64,000 bases of DNA from positions 863,449 through 927,448 of the forward strand of contig NC_009908.2 in the NCBI RefSeq assembly GCF_000002415.2, read 5' to 3'. The notes under the pieces were generated by a model. The model had not been told where the DNA came from. It made no database searches and was given only the letters and a program-made list of their open reading frames with translations. The DNA is from Plasmodium vivax (taxonomy: Eukaryota; Apicomplexa; Aconoidasida; Haemosporida; Plasmodiidae). Position numbers and translations under genes: made by a program. Below, piece by piece: positions 26,159-38,427 of the stretch; within the stretch, counting starts at the first letter, position 1; every line of letters starts with the position of its first letter.

Positions 26159-27439
26159 TCACATGGGTTGGTAGCGTAAACCATAAGGATTCATTGGAAA
26201 CATGGGGGCTGGAAATCCTAATGGGGCACTCATTAATCCACTTGTGTCCAAATCGCTTAAACGTTTACGTTTTTTTTTCCTTCGCTTGGAAATACAACAA
26301 CAGGGTAAACATCCACAGCACTAAAATGGAAGAATAAAGAATATACGTCTATTACATCTGTTTCACAATTGTATGTATTTTATTAAAATTATTAATGCTT
26401 TTTTAAAATACACATATTTTAATATATATTTTGATTTCACCTTATAGAAAATGAACAAAATGATAAGACATCCAAGACCAAAAAGAGAGGGTAAGCCATA
26501 TTTTTGGAAAATTTCCGTGTAAAATATATCCGTATAGGACGTAATTTTATCATAAAGGGTCTTTATACCACTATTTTGAAATCCCTTTTGCACTAAATCA
26601 TATATAGAATTCATAAACATGCCTGGAAGACTTCCTGTGAACAAATGGCCCAAACCTGGGATTATACTACCAAAACCTGGGAGAAAATTGCCAAAACCTG
26701 AAAGCAGATCACCAAAACCTGATTGATATGTTTTTATCATTTCTGTTATGAGACCGTGATCAAGTTCAACTTTATACGTGCCTTCTTTTACACATGAGAA
26801 TTTAGACAATAATTCTTTAGGATCATATTGATCATCTTTTTGTATATATTTTTCGCATATGCTATTTGGTATTAATTCACATAATTTTTTAAACGTAAAA
26901 TATAATGGAACACTTTTTAAAATATAATCGCAATATTTTTTGTGTTCGTCATTCGGTGTTTCTAATTCCTTTTTAATATTTTCAAAATTTTCAAAGTAAT
27001 CAAGCAATTTTTTCATATGTTTGAATAATCCCGTTTTAAAAAGTTGGGATTCGGGCATACATATTTTATCACTATCATTAGAATTTCCGCTCCTGTCAAT
27101 TTTTTCCCACTGTTTTTGAATTTTTTCAAAAAAAGGATATATATTTGTTGTTGTATTACCTTTACCAAGCTCCTTAGTAACTTCATCATATAACAAGTAA
27201 TTCAAATCATAACAATGCTTTTGGAAAAATGATGATTTCTCCTTATGATAATTTTTTACATAGCATATTTTTTTTTCAAGTTTGGTGCAGATTTGTTTAA
27301 TTTTTTCTTGTTCTAAACCTGTTTCAATACTTTCACAAGCCATAGAACACTTATTGCCATCTCCATTGTCATTCCCATTGTCATTCAATGCTTTATAAAA
27401 TACTTCTGAAGGTAATTCCTTTAAAACAGCTTCTGCCAT
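26159..27439 (-). CDS. pir: PIR-family variant protein with Cys-rich tail
   Basis: Two exons, 27439-26441 and 26320-26159 (phase 0), about 386 residues. The first ATG in frame gives MAEAVLKELPSEVFY, the classical vir start, without a separate mini-exon. The ectodomain has spaced cysteines; a glycine-rich heptapeptide repeat lies at about residues 240-268. The membrane segment (about 316-333, LFGLGCLIILFIFYK) ends at a GTGAAA donor. The tail exon does not begin with the usual TPLG but with CCGCLPCCC, followed directly by a dense Lys/Arg run (SKRRKKKRKR), and ends GLRYQPM. Clustered cysteines next to the membrane and a basic patch suggest palmitoylation, which is inference. The reading frame is intact across both exons. 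Confidence 0.88.
26649..26732 (-). repeat. 21-bp tandem repeat (heptapeptide) in PIR ectodomain
   Basis: The 10-base core c-c-M-aaacctg recurs with exact 21-base spacing at 26649, 26670, 26691 and 26712. On the coding strand it gives four heptapeptide units built around GFG or GLG, separated by hydrophobic residues and ending near the membrane-proximal part of the ectodomain. Confidence 0.85.
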
Positions 27440-28082
27440 GTTGAACACATACAAAACTTATTATTATTGTGCTGTTTTTTTTAGGTAGCAATGTCATATA
27501 TTGTATAATGATCTTCAAAATGTACATAAAAAAGGAAGACGAATTAATTATTTAAAAGAAAAGAAATAATATATATTATTCATCAGTACACAAAGTTCTC
27601 TTCAAATTTGTACGTGTGTGTATTAGATTAAAAAGTAAAATTTCCAAGTTGTTGAGTATTCACATTTGACAAAAAAAAAAAAAAAATTAATCCACTCATC
27701 AGTGTTGTGTATTCTCATATTAATTTTGTAATGTGTACAAATCGTTCGTAAGGATAATCACAACTTTATATTCATTAATGAGAAACTAATTATAGTATAC
27801 TTTTTTTTGCACAAAAGGAGCGGAACTATTTCACAATTGGCAGAATAACAGAACGAAAAAAAGTAATATCATTCGGATAGCTGAAAGAAAGACATTTAAA
27901 TACGCCCTAGAGTTGTAAAAGTGTATACTCATTTCCAGTTTGTACAATGATCCATTAAATTGGAAATGTGAATTTGCTGGGACTTTATTCAATGATATCA
28001 CGAAATATATCTCATTCAGGAGGAAAAAAAAAAAAAAAAAAGTATACTTAATAAACAAAAATTTTACATAATTTACAAAATG
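27440..28082. other. Upstream region of PIR gene, no gene seen
   Basis: AT-rich with poly-A/T runs. It contains a minus-strand frame (27831-28100) made of low-complexity translation only. Confidence 0.45.
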
Positions 28083-29160
28083 GACAAGGTAAAAAATCAT
28101 TGACAGAAAAAATTAAGAATAAATTAAAAATATTATTCTTTAGAATGTTATATAATGGGGATGTGTTCAATTACGAAATTATATTTGCGATGTGTGAAGC
28201 TATTTTTTGCACAAAGGTATCAATTATGACCCAAATGAGCAATAAGAAGTGTGATGATGCACATAAATCAATATTTGGGGAGAATAATTAGGATCATGCA
28301 AAAAGAAGGCAAGCCATATAAATAAACACACACATGTGAAAGGTTACACTTTACAAATTATGTGTAACTAAAAATCATTCCTTAAAAGGGATGAACCCTC
28401 GGAAAATCACAATTACGTGAAAATAATAAAAATATGGCAAAATTTTTTTTTTTTTTTTCACGAATATTGCATAAAAAAAATACTGTACGAAGCGTTAATA
28501 TATTGCATAAATCAAAACGTTAAATGTTAAATGATGGGGGAAAATAAAGTGAAATATGTATCATTATAAATAATTACAGGAATGATAAGTTAATGTTTTA
28601 TTCACATGGAAGACTAAACGAAGTGTATAACTTGGCATGCACATGTAAATCCACTAATTTGTAAGTTTAAAGATGAAACAACACTGCAATGTAACTGTGA
28701 CAACGATGTATCAGAATTGTTTACAAATCAAACAGAGCTGTAATAAAAATTTCATCACATGAATTGGATATGTATATATAACTTCGTTCATTTTTAGCAA
28801 TGCAGGACCACTTGTGAAATAGTGGCATATGTACTAAACGAAATGGTAAACGTTACCAAATAATTGGCTAAAATGTTTGTAAAAATAACTTATTTGGAGC
28901 GGTATTACTATAAAAACATTGAATAGACACGTATACAGAAAAATGCTATTAAAAAATATCAAACTATGTACATTTGAAAGGGCATAATTTATCTATGGTA
29001 TAGAGACTTGCGGAGGAAAATGTTAAAGTTTTTAGAAAGTCGTAAGAAGGAATATTTTACAAAGGATGTAGTTATTATTATTATTAAAAATATAGAGCTA
29101 AAGAAAGGTTTAAACGACGCTAATGATAGAGGTTCAAATATTTTAAGGAGTAAAAAATAA
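28083..29160 (+). pseudogene. Possible decayed gene of unknown family
   Basis: Several plus-strand stretches translate with protein-like, non-AT-biased composition but are broken by stops and frame changes. 28100-28291 gives IIFAMCEAIFC and KKCDDAHKSIFGENN. About 28587-28660 gives HGRLNEVYNLACTC. About 28985-29159 gives WYRDLRRKMLKFLESRKKEY and ends LRSKK with a stop. I do not recognise the family. It could be one decayed gene or several unrelated fragments. Confidence 0.25.
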
Positions 29161-30015
29161 TTTTTTTTTTTAAAGGGATAGAAAAATCCTTGCTCCGATT
29201 TACTTGTTGCATACGGATTTATATGAGTTTTAAAAATGGGTTCCAAAACGTTTTTCGTAAATGTATAGCATTCATAATGTGCACTGTAAAATTGAGCAAA
29301 ACGAACTGTTCAAAAGATTAAATTAAATTAAATTAATTAAATTATACGGAATGCCATCATGCGGGAGAGGATAATTGCATAAAATAGTGGAATACGGAAT
29401 GGGATTCCCCGCATTTTTGCACAAAAAATATATATGTAATCCCACGAAAGGTTATTGTTATTCAATTTAATACTTTTTTATTCTTTAAAATATGCTTAAA
29501 TTTTCTTCCTTCGTAAAAGCAAATATGTTGGTAGCAAATATATGCGAATTTTTTTTCCATGACGAAAGATCACTTTGGGTATGCAACAATTTTGAGAATA
29601 CGAGTTAGGGATTATTTTATTGAATACTAAAAAATGGCAATATTTTTTTTTCTTTCCATCATTAAAGGAATTTTTCCTATAAGTAAAACACTTGTACATT
29701 TATCACCAATGTGTTTGTTCCCCTAAATTGTGTTTTCTACGTAACAGGAAGGTATTAAGAAGACGCTAAAAACAAGGTGCTTTCCCGTTTTAAATATACC
29801 ACCAAGGATGTAAAAAAATAAAATGTATTCCTAATTATAATTCATCGTTATGTCCCACTTTTGAAGTACTATTTTTGAGCGTTCTTTTTTCTCGTGAAAT
29901 TGTTTCACTGTAGATATTTTCTAGACTGCTAAGCTGTACAGATAGAGCGATTTTTCCCGAAAATCCTTTTTAGTACACGTTTTATTTATGTTTACATTTT
30001 TAATTATATGTTGGG
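29161..30015. other. Intergenic region, no gene seen
   Basis: AT-rich with a short TTAAA pentanucleotide repeat near 29318-29341. No frame with recognisable features. Confidence 0.45.
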
Positions 30016-31320
30016 TTACTCTTCAACATAGTCCACATGGTTAAAACGAACATCGATGACTTCTTCTTTAGCATCACTTGATAACTCCTTTCGATCCTCG
30101 GCTGGTTCATCAATAATAGGCGGATTGCATATTTCATATAGCATCACTTCAGGCTTTGGTATAGTCTTCTGAGCAGCACTTATTAAACTTTGCATTTTGC
30201 TAACATGATTCTCCAACTGTTTAATTATGTAGTCCAAATGAACCGTAAAATTTTGTGTTGATGAGTAACCGCTGTTTTTCGTTTAGGATAATAGTCTGAA
30301 TAAGTTGTTCACATCGTTTTTCTGTACTTTCATTCTATCTAGTATGCAATAAACGTCGGATATTTTAGTTCTAATTTTTTGTTTTTATTATCTGTAGTAT
30401 CCTTTATTGCTTCTTTCATTTTGGATGAATCATTCGATTCTTACGCGTTTCTTATTTTATCTTTAATGTGCTTACATATTTGTTCAATTCATTTATTTTA
30501 TTTTCCAATTTGTGTCTATCTCTTTAAGAGGGCCATTAATTTCGTTGCGGTTTATTTCCTATATGAGAGAATTTTTCCCTTTCTGGAAAAATTTCCGAGA
30601 AATTTGTTTATATATCGCCTGCTTTTTTCACCATGTCGGTAACAAACCTTTTTGTATTATTAGTAGTGAGTAGGTTCCCATATTTATAAACACAGTTGGA
30701 TAAGTTTTGCAGTTTTTCAGCTCTGCATCTAAATTGTTTAACGTTGCATTATTTTGTGTTATCCTGCTGTTCGGCCCATTGTTATTTTTTTATTTTCGTT
30801 TCTCAGTTTATCTTTTAACGCGTTTATTGATTTAGTTTTATGGCATATGTCTTTTCTGTCTACCAATAATTTTTATGAGATTTCCTCTTTTTTTATTTAC
30901 TACACCATCTGAAGATTGATATATCTGAAGAGAGTTCAGATGTACATGTTGCACCTTTTTATGAACGTCCACCTTGTTGGAACTTTCTGAAAATTGCTCA
31001 GTTTTTAGTTTTACTTCTTTTTTTTTGGCTCGAATTGCTATTCTGGAGCGTTCTGTAAATGCGCCTTTGCAGTTAACTATGTTACAACTGTAATGCCTAT
31101 AATGTTGGCGGTTTTATCATCCATATGTTCCTTCACATTGTGCTCTTCATTTTTTCGTAAATAGTGATTCGTTTTCCTTTTAAGTTCCTCTTTTGGGACT
31201 TCTCCTTGTTGTAGATCAGTTTTGATGAGTTACTTTCACCGCTTAAGTTTTTAAAACCGCAGTGCTTTTTTCAATGGCGAGATAATCCTCGGTAGCCTTC
31301 TATATATTGTTGTTATCACG
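30016..31320 (-). pseudogene. Decayed coiled-coil protein gene (RBP-like is one possibility)
   Basis: On the minus strand the sequence carries helical, Lys/Glu/Asn/Gln-rich coding stretches that shift frame and hit stops repeatedly. In order from the 5' side are pieces such as EVPKEELKRKTNHYLRKNEE, KEVKLKTEQFSESSNKVDVH, CHKTKSINALKDKLRNENKK, TKRFVTDMVKKAGDI and LENKINELNKYVSTLK. The last open part (30016-30237, 73 codons) includes HVSKMQSLISAAQK, then a Pro-containing acidic C-terminus ending NHVDYVEE. The order of pieces is collinear, so this is one gene in decay. Coiled-coil character recalls reticulocyte-binding-protein-like invasion ligands, but I see no membrane segment before the C-terminus, so the family is unproven. 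No intact protein can be made. Confidence 0.6.
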
Positions 31321-32567
31321 TTTTATATTTTTTTTTGCTTACCCTTTTAAGACGTATTGCATAGGAACACCCAAAGAGAAAATCACGTGCTAATTATTAG
31401 CATTTTCTTAATTTTTAATTCAAATAGTGAAGGACATTTATGCGTTGCACAAAAGGAAAACGTCTCATTTTTAAGTCAGTTTTTAATGTGCACGAATAGT
31501 GAAACATGTTATGTGGACATATTTTCCACTTCTCACGCTCATCAATTAAAATTATATCAATTTTGTTTTTAATCCACGTTTAATGATATTATAGTTATAT
31601 TATACAGATAAACGCGCTTCTAACGATATAAAGATTAAGGCGTCTTTCGCCTTTCCTTTTTAAGAATTATTTTGACCATCTTATTTGCACACTATATGAC
31701 GCGAATGCGCAAGTAACGTATTACCCTCATACGTAACGCGAAATGCAATTAATTATATATGCAGTCAAAATAGTTTGTAATGCGTAGGAGTGTACGATTC
31801 CAGCGAGGGATATAGGATGTGCACAATTTTACCCTATGAAATAAAATAAAAGTTTTTTTTTTATAATAAATATATACTAATTTATATGTAAGGATATTTA
31901 GTTTGACGTGGAGATAAGGTTTCCCTTTTATCAAGTGAAAAGATACCTATTTTTGGAGCATTATAAATGCATTTTGCCTACCGCTCTTTTTTCTTCACAC
32001 AAATTTTTTTTTTTTCCAGTCTACATTTATCCATTTTGCGTAAACAAAATAAAACGATACTGCTCCTTAACAGCTCTTTATGAGATAGTGACGATTGCTT
32101 CCTTTTTAACACGAAACAGAAACGAATTTACATAATTGTAGAAGAGTCATTTTCTGCTCATTTATGCGTAAATAACATAATAGGACAGAAGTGACAAATG
32201 TCTATTTTGCTAAAAATTGAACATCACACTTATTTATTATTTATAGCATTTCTTTCTTCACGTGACGCATTAAAAGAGTCGTATAAACAAATTTTGAATA
32301 AAAATTACATAAATGAATATTCTATGTGTAATATAATAAAGGGAAGTTTTCTTTTACTTTTTCATGACACGGAAAATTCTCTATCATAAGACATGAACTA
32401 TATTTACAATGTAGACATGATAGCTGAAGGTAGGTCTTACTAAGAAAAGGCTATTTCTAATGTAAAATTTATAAAAATTAATAGGTGATGTATGAATAGG
32501 TTATAACTTGTCATTATTTATTTACATATATAAATGCAAAATTGCTATATTTCCACAATTCATTAAA
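31321..32567. other. Intergenic region upstream of PIR gene, no gene seen
   Basis: Three plus-strand frames of 63-75 codons occur, none with family features. The part adjoining 31320 may hold further decayed sequence of the coiled-coil relic. Confidence 0.45.
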
Positions 32568-34238
32568 ATGGCTATCGGTAGTACTGGCTCATCAAAATTT
32601 AACTATAATGAAGTATGTAATTATTTTTTCTTAATAGAATATGATAACAAATTATCATTTTAATAAAACACATCTTACCATGTTAAACGAACATTCATTT
32701 TTTAAAATGGGCATTTAATTGCTTGCATAACTCGTTTAATGTGTTTATTTTACAGGAAAATGTATTTAACAACTTTCATTCGCAAAAAATACACAAAATA
32801 TTGAATAATGAAGTAAAGGATGTGAATTATGATGAATATTGCCCAAATAAAAATCTGATTGCAACAGAAAAAAATGATGTTAAAACTCTTTGTAAAAAAA
32901 TTATACACAATTTGAAGAAATTATCAAAAATCGGGGATATAGGAAGAAATAATGGAGAGCGGTGTTTAAATGTAAAATACTGGATCTATGGACAACTAAT
33001 AAAACTATTAAATAAAAATGCCTCTTCTAATAACCGTGAATCCATTATTGAATATTTTAGGAATGCAGAAGATAAGATTTATAATGAATTATTTAATTCC
33101 GAATACTCATGTCCTGTAGATATTGATAATGACATAAATGAATGGGAAGAAAAGGTACTACTATATGACTATTTTAAAAATTATCATAGTATTGTTGAAT
33201 GCAATAATTCTTCTAATAAAGAAATTAGTGACAAATATTCGGCATATGTTAAGTCTATTATTTCACACTATGACAAAATAAAAAAGAGTGATTGCTGTGG
33301 CACTGAATATTATGATTGTGAAGATTATTTTAAATGTGAAGAGCAATATAATCCAAACAGCATTTTAAAGAATTTACGTTGTAATGGTAAACAAGCAGAA
33401 GACCTCCCCGAAAATACAGTAGCTAAGGATGAAAAAGAAAATGGCTCTTCAACATCAATGGATGACCTAAAATTTCACTTTTTTAGTTGTTCTGTAATAG
33501 AAAAGATAGATGGAAAGAAAGGTGAAATTAGATCATGTTATGTACGTCCATTGTACAAATATACTTACCCATCTCCTGTTGAATATGGGATTTCAGATTC
33601 AACTCCAGCTGAGGGTTCTGAAAATGGTGTAGATGATGAATCTTCCGATGATGAAGTAGAGGTTTCGAAAGAAGGAGCAGGAAGTACTAGTGCAAATGAA
33701 GGAGAGACAGATTGTAAGGCTCAAAATTTAGTAAGGGGTGCCAATGGAAAGTGTGAAGAGCCAGATGTGCGTCGCAATGGAGTCATAGGATTCAAGGTGG
33801 AAACAAGTCAACCTATAAACAGAGTTAGATCCTATATAAGTGAACTTAATAGAATGTATTCCAATTCTGAAGATAATATATCAAAAGACCCTATGTTCCG
33901 ATCTGTTACTGTCGGTGGTTTATCAGTAGGAGTCATGTTCACACTTTTTGCCTATTATAAAGTAATTTAAAATTTTTGTCTTAAAAAATGTAAATATATT
34001 TTATTTGAAGTTATAGAAGTGGACGAAAAAAGCTATAAATGCTTCCTATTTTTTATTTGCATATCAGTTTACCCCCTTAGGATCCTGGATGCGCAGGAAA
34101 CTACAAGGGAATAGAAGAACTATCCCTAATCATTTGGAATATTTTGAGCAAGCTCCGTTACCACGTAGAGTTCCCTCTGGAAATGTGAATGCGAATAATA
34201 AGAGAATTAACATTGCATATCAATCTACTGGAGTTTGA
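32568..34238 (+). CDS. pir: PIR-family variant protein, three exons
   Basis: Exons 32568-32612, 32756-33961 and 34068-34238, all phase 0, about 473 residues, the longest intact PIR product here. Exon 1 (15 codons, MAIGSTGSSKF...) ends at GTATGT. Exon 2 begins ENVFNNFHSQKIHKIL, carries many cysteines including DCCGTEYYDCEDYFKCEEQY before the YNPNSIL motif, and then an extended acidic Ser/Glu/Gly stalk. The membrane segment at about residues 400-417 (GLSVGVMFTLFAYYK) ends at GTAATT. The tail exon starts FTPLGSWMRRKL, the classical PIR juxtamembrane motif, and ends RINIAYQSTGV. Two cysteines lie within the acidic stalk, which is unusual for a spacer. Confidence 0.92.
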
Positions 34239-36775
34239 TTAAGCTAATGTCCAGTATAATACGTAACCGTTTTATGAGGTTTAAAGAGGAGGTATGTTAT
34301 GTTTATTCGGAAATATATTTTATGAGACAAGCGGCAGGGAAAACATTTTCAACCAAAACGTATACCTTTTTTTTGCTATCCATTTTAAGGTATTTTTTTA
34401 TATCTTAATTTTTTTTTTTTTGTAATTTTTTAGAGTACTTATTTTTAAGTAAATTATTGGTGTAAAAAGACTCCGTTGTTGAGTTATGCAGATTCGTTAA
34501 AACTGCCATTTAATTTCAATGGAGCATTATGTAATGCTAACATTTGGAATTTATGAGTATGCATAAAATTATGTTGCAATATTTCTCTACATAAAATATT
34601 TTTCAAATTGAAAGATGGCTGATAGAGTGACATGCTTGTCGATTAAAAATGTGCATATGTTTTTATGTGAGTAAACATAAACCCTGTTTTATCTACCGAT
34701 TATAAATGGACACAAAGGTGCTCTCATAAATGTTCATTGCTTCCGGATCAATTATGTTTTACTGCTTAGACGCTTCTGTGCTATCAGTTTGAAAACTGCT
34801 ACATCTTCGCTGCTTATTATAACTTGAACTTTCTATTACTAATAAGATTATTTGTGCAAATAAGAGCATACAAAATGTTGCCACAAAAGAGGGACATTAT
34901 ATAAGCGCAATTTAGACGAATTAAGGGTACCATAAGAACGTTCAGAAAATGCTAACCATTTCTAATGGTATAGTGGTGAATAGACAAAACGAATGCTCCG
35001 TTCAAACAGTGGAAAAGTAACTCATATGAAGAGGGAAATCGATTTGTATCTTTTGCTATATTAATCTTATATGTAAGGGATAGTGCATTATGTTAAGTGA
35101 GAATTTTCATATTGCAATCATTTATGGTAACATTTTTGTAAACGCAGCGTCTTTTAAAATTTTATTACGTTGGGTTATATTCCCATGTGAGGTTTCAACA
35201 GGTAAAATTTAAAAAATGGCATTAGCTACATTTTTGCGGCAAAATGGATATAAAGCAAAATAAAAAAAAAAGAGAGAAATGCTCTTATTAGACAATTCCT
35301 TAAGTGATATTTATTCTTTACATACTGGTTCATACTAAGGAACAATTCCCTATACACATGTTTAAACGTAGCAGTTAATTTTTGACGCATTTTATCGTAA
35401 TACATTTAATTAGGCATGTAAGGTAATATTACAACTATGAGGTGGAAGTAAAAAAATGAGAAACGCTTAATATTAGAAAATTGTACAAAAGGGCTGATCG
35501 CAACAATATGAGGAAAAAAAAAACTCACAATTATTATTTTATTTTATTACCTCCATCATTTTAGTAAAATGCCATTCCGCGTCCCAGATTAGACAAGACA
35601 GAAATAGCTAAACAGCTAAATAATTTAACAACTGAAATGCTCTAAAAAGAAGAATAGCCAAGAATGAAAAAATATTTTTTTTATGATTATTCTTTCAACT
35701 AATAATACGAAAGTGATTAAAAGGAGAGTCGCAAAATATATCTTCATTATACAGAGTATGTAGACATGTTCAAAATTTCGCAGCAACATTCTCGTCACGT
35801 TAAAAATATGGGGAAAACACTACCACCTTTTTCATCTTTTCGAAATAATAAAGTTTACCTCATTTCATAAAAAATTACGCTTTTAATTATATCATATGTA
35901 TACTCATTTGTCTAGCTACTTATGCGGAACAATTCCTATTAAGAGTAAAAAGAGTTTTATCGAAAAAAAGTAAAATTTTAAACTGCCTGTATATTAAAAG
36001 GAAGAGAAATGCGGATGGAATATCCATCACCTTTCGTCGGTCCATACCTTTGAAAATGCAGAAATAATGCAAAAATGGGCACTAAAAATTTATTATTTTA
36101 ATATTAGCCGAAAGGATTCATTTGTTATGGCATATATAAGCAAGCAATACTTTTAACTTTTCCGTTATTGTAAATATCTTATAAAGTTGCAGCTAAAAAT
36201 TAGAGGAAGACTTGCGTACATATTATCGTACCTCTGGAGGAAATTAAAAATCACAAAATAGAGTGCTAAATAATTTTTAGTAACGTAGCAATGCTGATAA
36301 AGCTTAAATAAAAATATTTGTATGGACAGTAGTAACCGTATAATCTAAAGCGTATTTAAGAAGTGACATAAATGTTTTCCTTTACAAAAGTTAAAAATAA
36401 TTCCTTCATTTATTTATCATAGGGATAGCAATTCATTGTATGGACTAATCGCAAATGTTTTTAAAATTGTTATGTATATTTCGTCTGCATGATTACTTAA
36501 ACGCTGAACATTAAAAGTTATATTTTCCCTGTTTTTGTGAAAGTTAAATGTGGTACTTGTATTACCAGTTTTACAAAAATAGTACAATAATAAAATTTTA
36601 GAAAATAGCACTAATTAATCGTGTCTATTAATAAATGATTATTTATATTTTTAAAAAATAGGATAACAGATTAAGTGAATATATCAATTAAAGATTAACC
36701 GCTTCGATTTGTTACTTATTAATCCGTATTTAATACTTTCATAATTTAATTCAAATCAAACATGTCAGCAAAAAA
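34239..36775. other. Intergenic region between two plus-strand PIR genes, no gene seen
   Basis: AT-rich, with no open frame over 64 codons and no motif recognised. Confidence 0.5.
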
Positions 36776-38427
36776 ATGGGGAAAACAGATGAGCAAATAC
36801 TAGTATAGCTATATATATATGAAAGCAATTAAAGCATTCCTTGTTTGCTTCCCGTTTATTTATTTTGTTTCTCCTAGACAAAATGGAAAATTCTATTATT
36901 AGAACCTTTCATTTTAGCACTTAAGTAATACCCTTTGCATGATTATTTTCAGGAGGAGGTTTTAAATGAGTTAAAGCTTGGTGAAATCTACGAAGACGTC
37001 TTCGATGATAAGAATAAATCTAAATATGACACCCATTGCAGTGCACTCGATAGTCATGATAAGAAACATGCAGGGGTCCGGGCACTATGCGGTAAATATG
37101 TACGCGCTTTGGAAAAAATATCTGAGTTGAATAAAAACCAAGATTCTTATGACCGCTGCAAATACGTACCATATTGGTTATATGGAGAAATTGGGAAAAT
37201 TTATAATAACCACAAAGTAAATATTGAAAAGATTCCTTTCGTTAATGATCTTATTAACGTAGAAAAAAAAGTGAATGGTCTAATAACTAAAAACAAGTGC
37301 AACGTGCTTTATAACAAACTTCTCAATTTGGAGGAATTGATAAAGAGGAAGCATTCCTACATTTATTTTAAAAAATATGATACTTTTAAAAATACCACAA
37401 AATCGTCAGGTAAATGCGATAAGTATTTCATATATCTTGATTATATTAATTCGTTTTACAACAAGTTTAAGAGTGATAATTGTACGGGTTTGTTAACGCT
37501 GTTTTCGTCCGATCCAGATTTCTTCAGCTGTAATAATGCCCATAACCCCAATACGATATTATCTAAAATACAAGAGTGTAAACCTGTAGGATTTAAAAGC
37601 CGTGTAAGTTCAGTAGTTGCAACTTCCCCACCTGTTAGAGCTGCAGTAGCTGAAAAATCTCCAAAAGTTACAGTCGGTGTAGGTGGTGGACAGAAGGGGG
37701 ATAAAGGTGCAACGCTGTCTCAATCCTCGAGGGATACCAGACCAGCGAGTCAAGGATCCGATAGGCCCACGGTTTTAGTGGCCGGAGGTCCCCCAGCTGT
37801 AAGAACAAATCCAGTTGAAGCTAGTAGGGTTGAAAGTAGAGCAGTTTCGCCTGACCAGAATTTAGGCCTCACGGTAGATAAAAGTGGAGAAGAAACAGTT
37901 TTTCCCCCCAGTACTTTTCATCTTGCAGCACCTGAAGGAGCCCTTCCTTCCTCCAGTTTCGTTGACACAACGTATGACATATTGAACTCGGAGTATTTTC
38001 GTCACTCAATCGTGGCTGCTTCAATAATTGGAGTGCTTGTCTTCCTTTACTTTTTCTTGAAGGTAAAAATTAAATCTTAAGTGACGTGTATTTTGTGGCA
38101 ATATTTACCACTTTAAGGGTGCTATTGTGAGGTGAATACATTGTGAGATAAGTACATTGTGAGGTGAATACATTGTGAGATAAGTACATTGTGAGGTGAA
38201 TACATTGTGAGTTTTTTTTTTTTTTTTTACTTCAGTCAACTTCTATAAGTTCTCGAACAAGGAGAAAAAAGAAAAGAGAATCTGAGAATAATTACTACGA
38301 AGAATACGAAGAAAATGAAGAATATGAAGATGGATTATCAAGGTATGACTCAGGACATTCACTTTCGGATTCGCAAATGAGCGAAATGAATTTATCCTAC
38401 CAGCCTAGGCGTGAATCGTATTACTAA
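36776..38427 (+). CDS. pir: PIR-family variant protein with Pro/Ser/Gly-rich stalk
   Basis: Exons 36776-36802, 36953-38062 and 38236-38427, phase 0 throughout, about 442 residues. Exon 1 is MGKTDEQIL with donor GTATAG. It is inferred from phase; a later ATG at 36884 hits a stop in frame. Exon 2 opens EEVLNELKLGEIYEDVF and carries the cysteine-bearing PIR ectodomain up to AHNPNTIL. About 130 residues of Pro/Ser/Gly/Val-rich stalk follow, with higher GC than the rest of the gene. The membrane segment is at about residues 360-379. The tail exon lacks TPLG and instead begins STSISSRTRRKKKR, then a Glu/Tyr-rich stretch, ending NLSYQPRRESYY. The second intron contains a 16-base minisatellite. Confidence 0.88.
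38124..38211. repeat. Alternating 16-bp minisatellite in a PIR intron
   Basis: Five and a half units of 16 bases within the second intron of the PIR gene at 36776-38427. Two variants, attgtgaggtgaatac (A) and attgtgagataagtac (B), alternate A-B-A-B-A and end in a partial unit. This gives a higher-order 32-base period. Copies of each variant are identical to one another. Confidence 0.95.

Noticed and set aside
36884..36927. ATG at 36884 as first exon of the PIR gene at 36776-38427
   Set aside because: It reaches an in-frame stop after 13 codons; MGKTDEQIL at 36776 gives the right phase.
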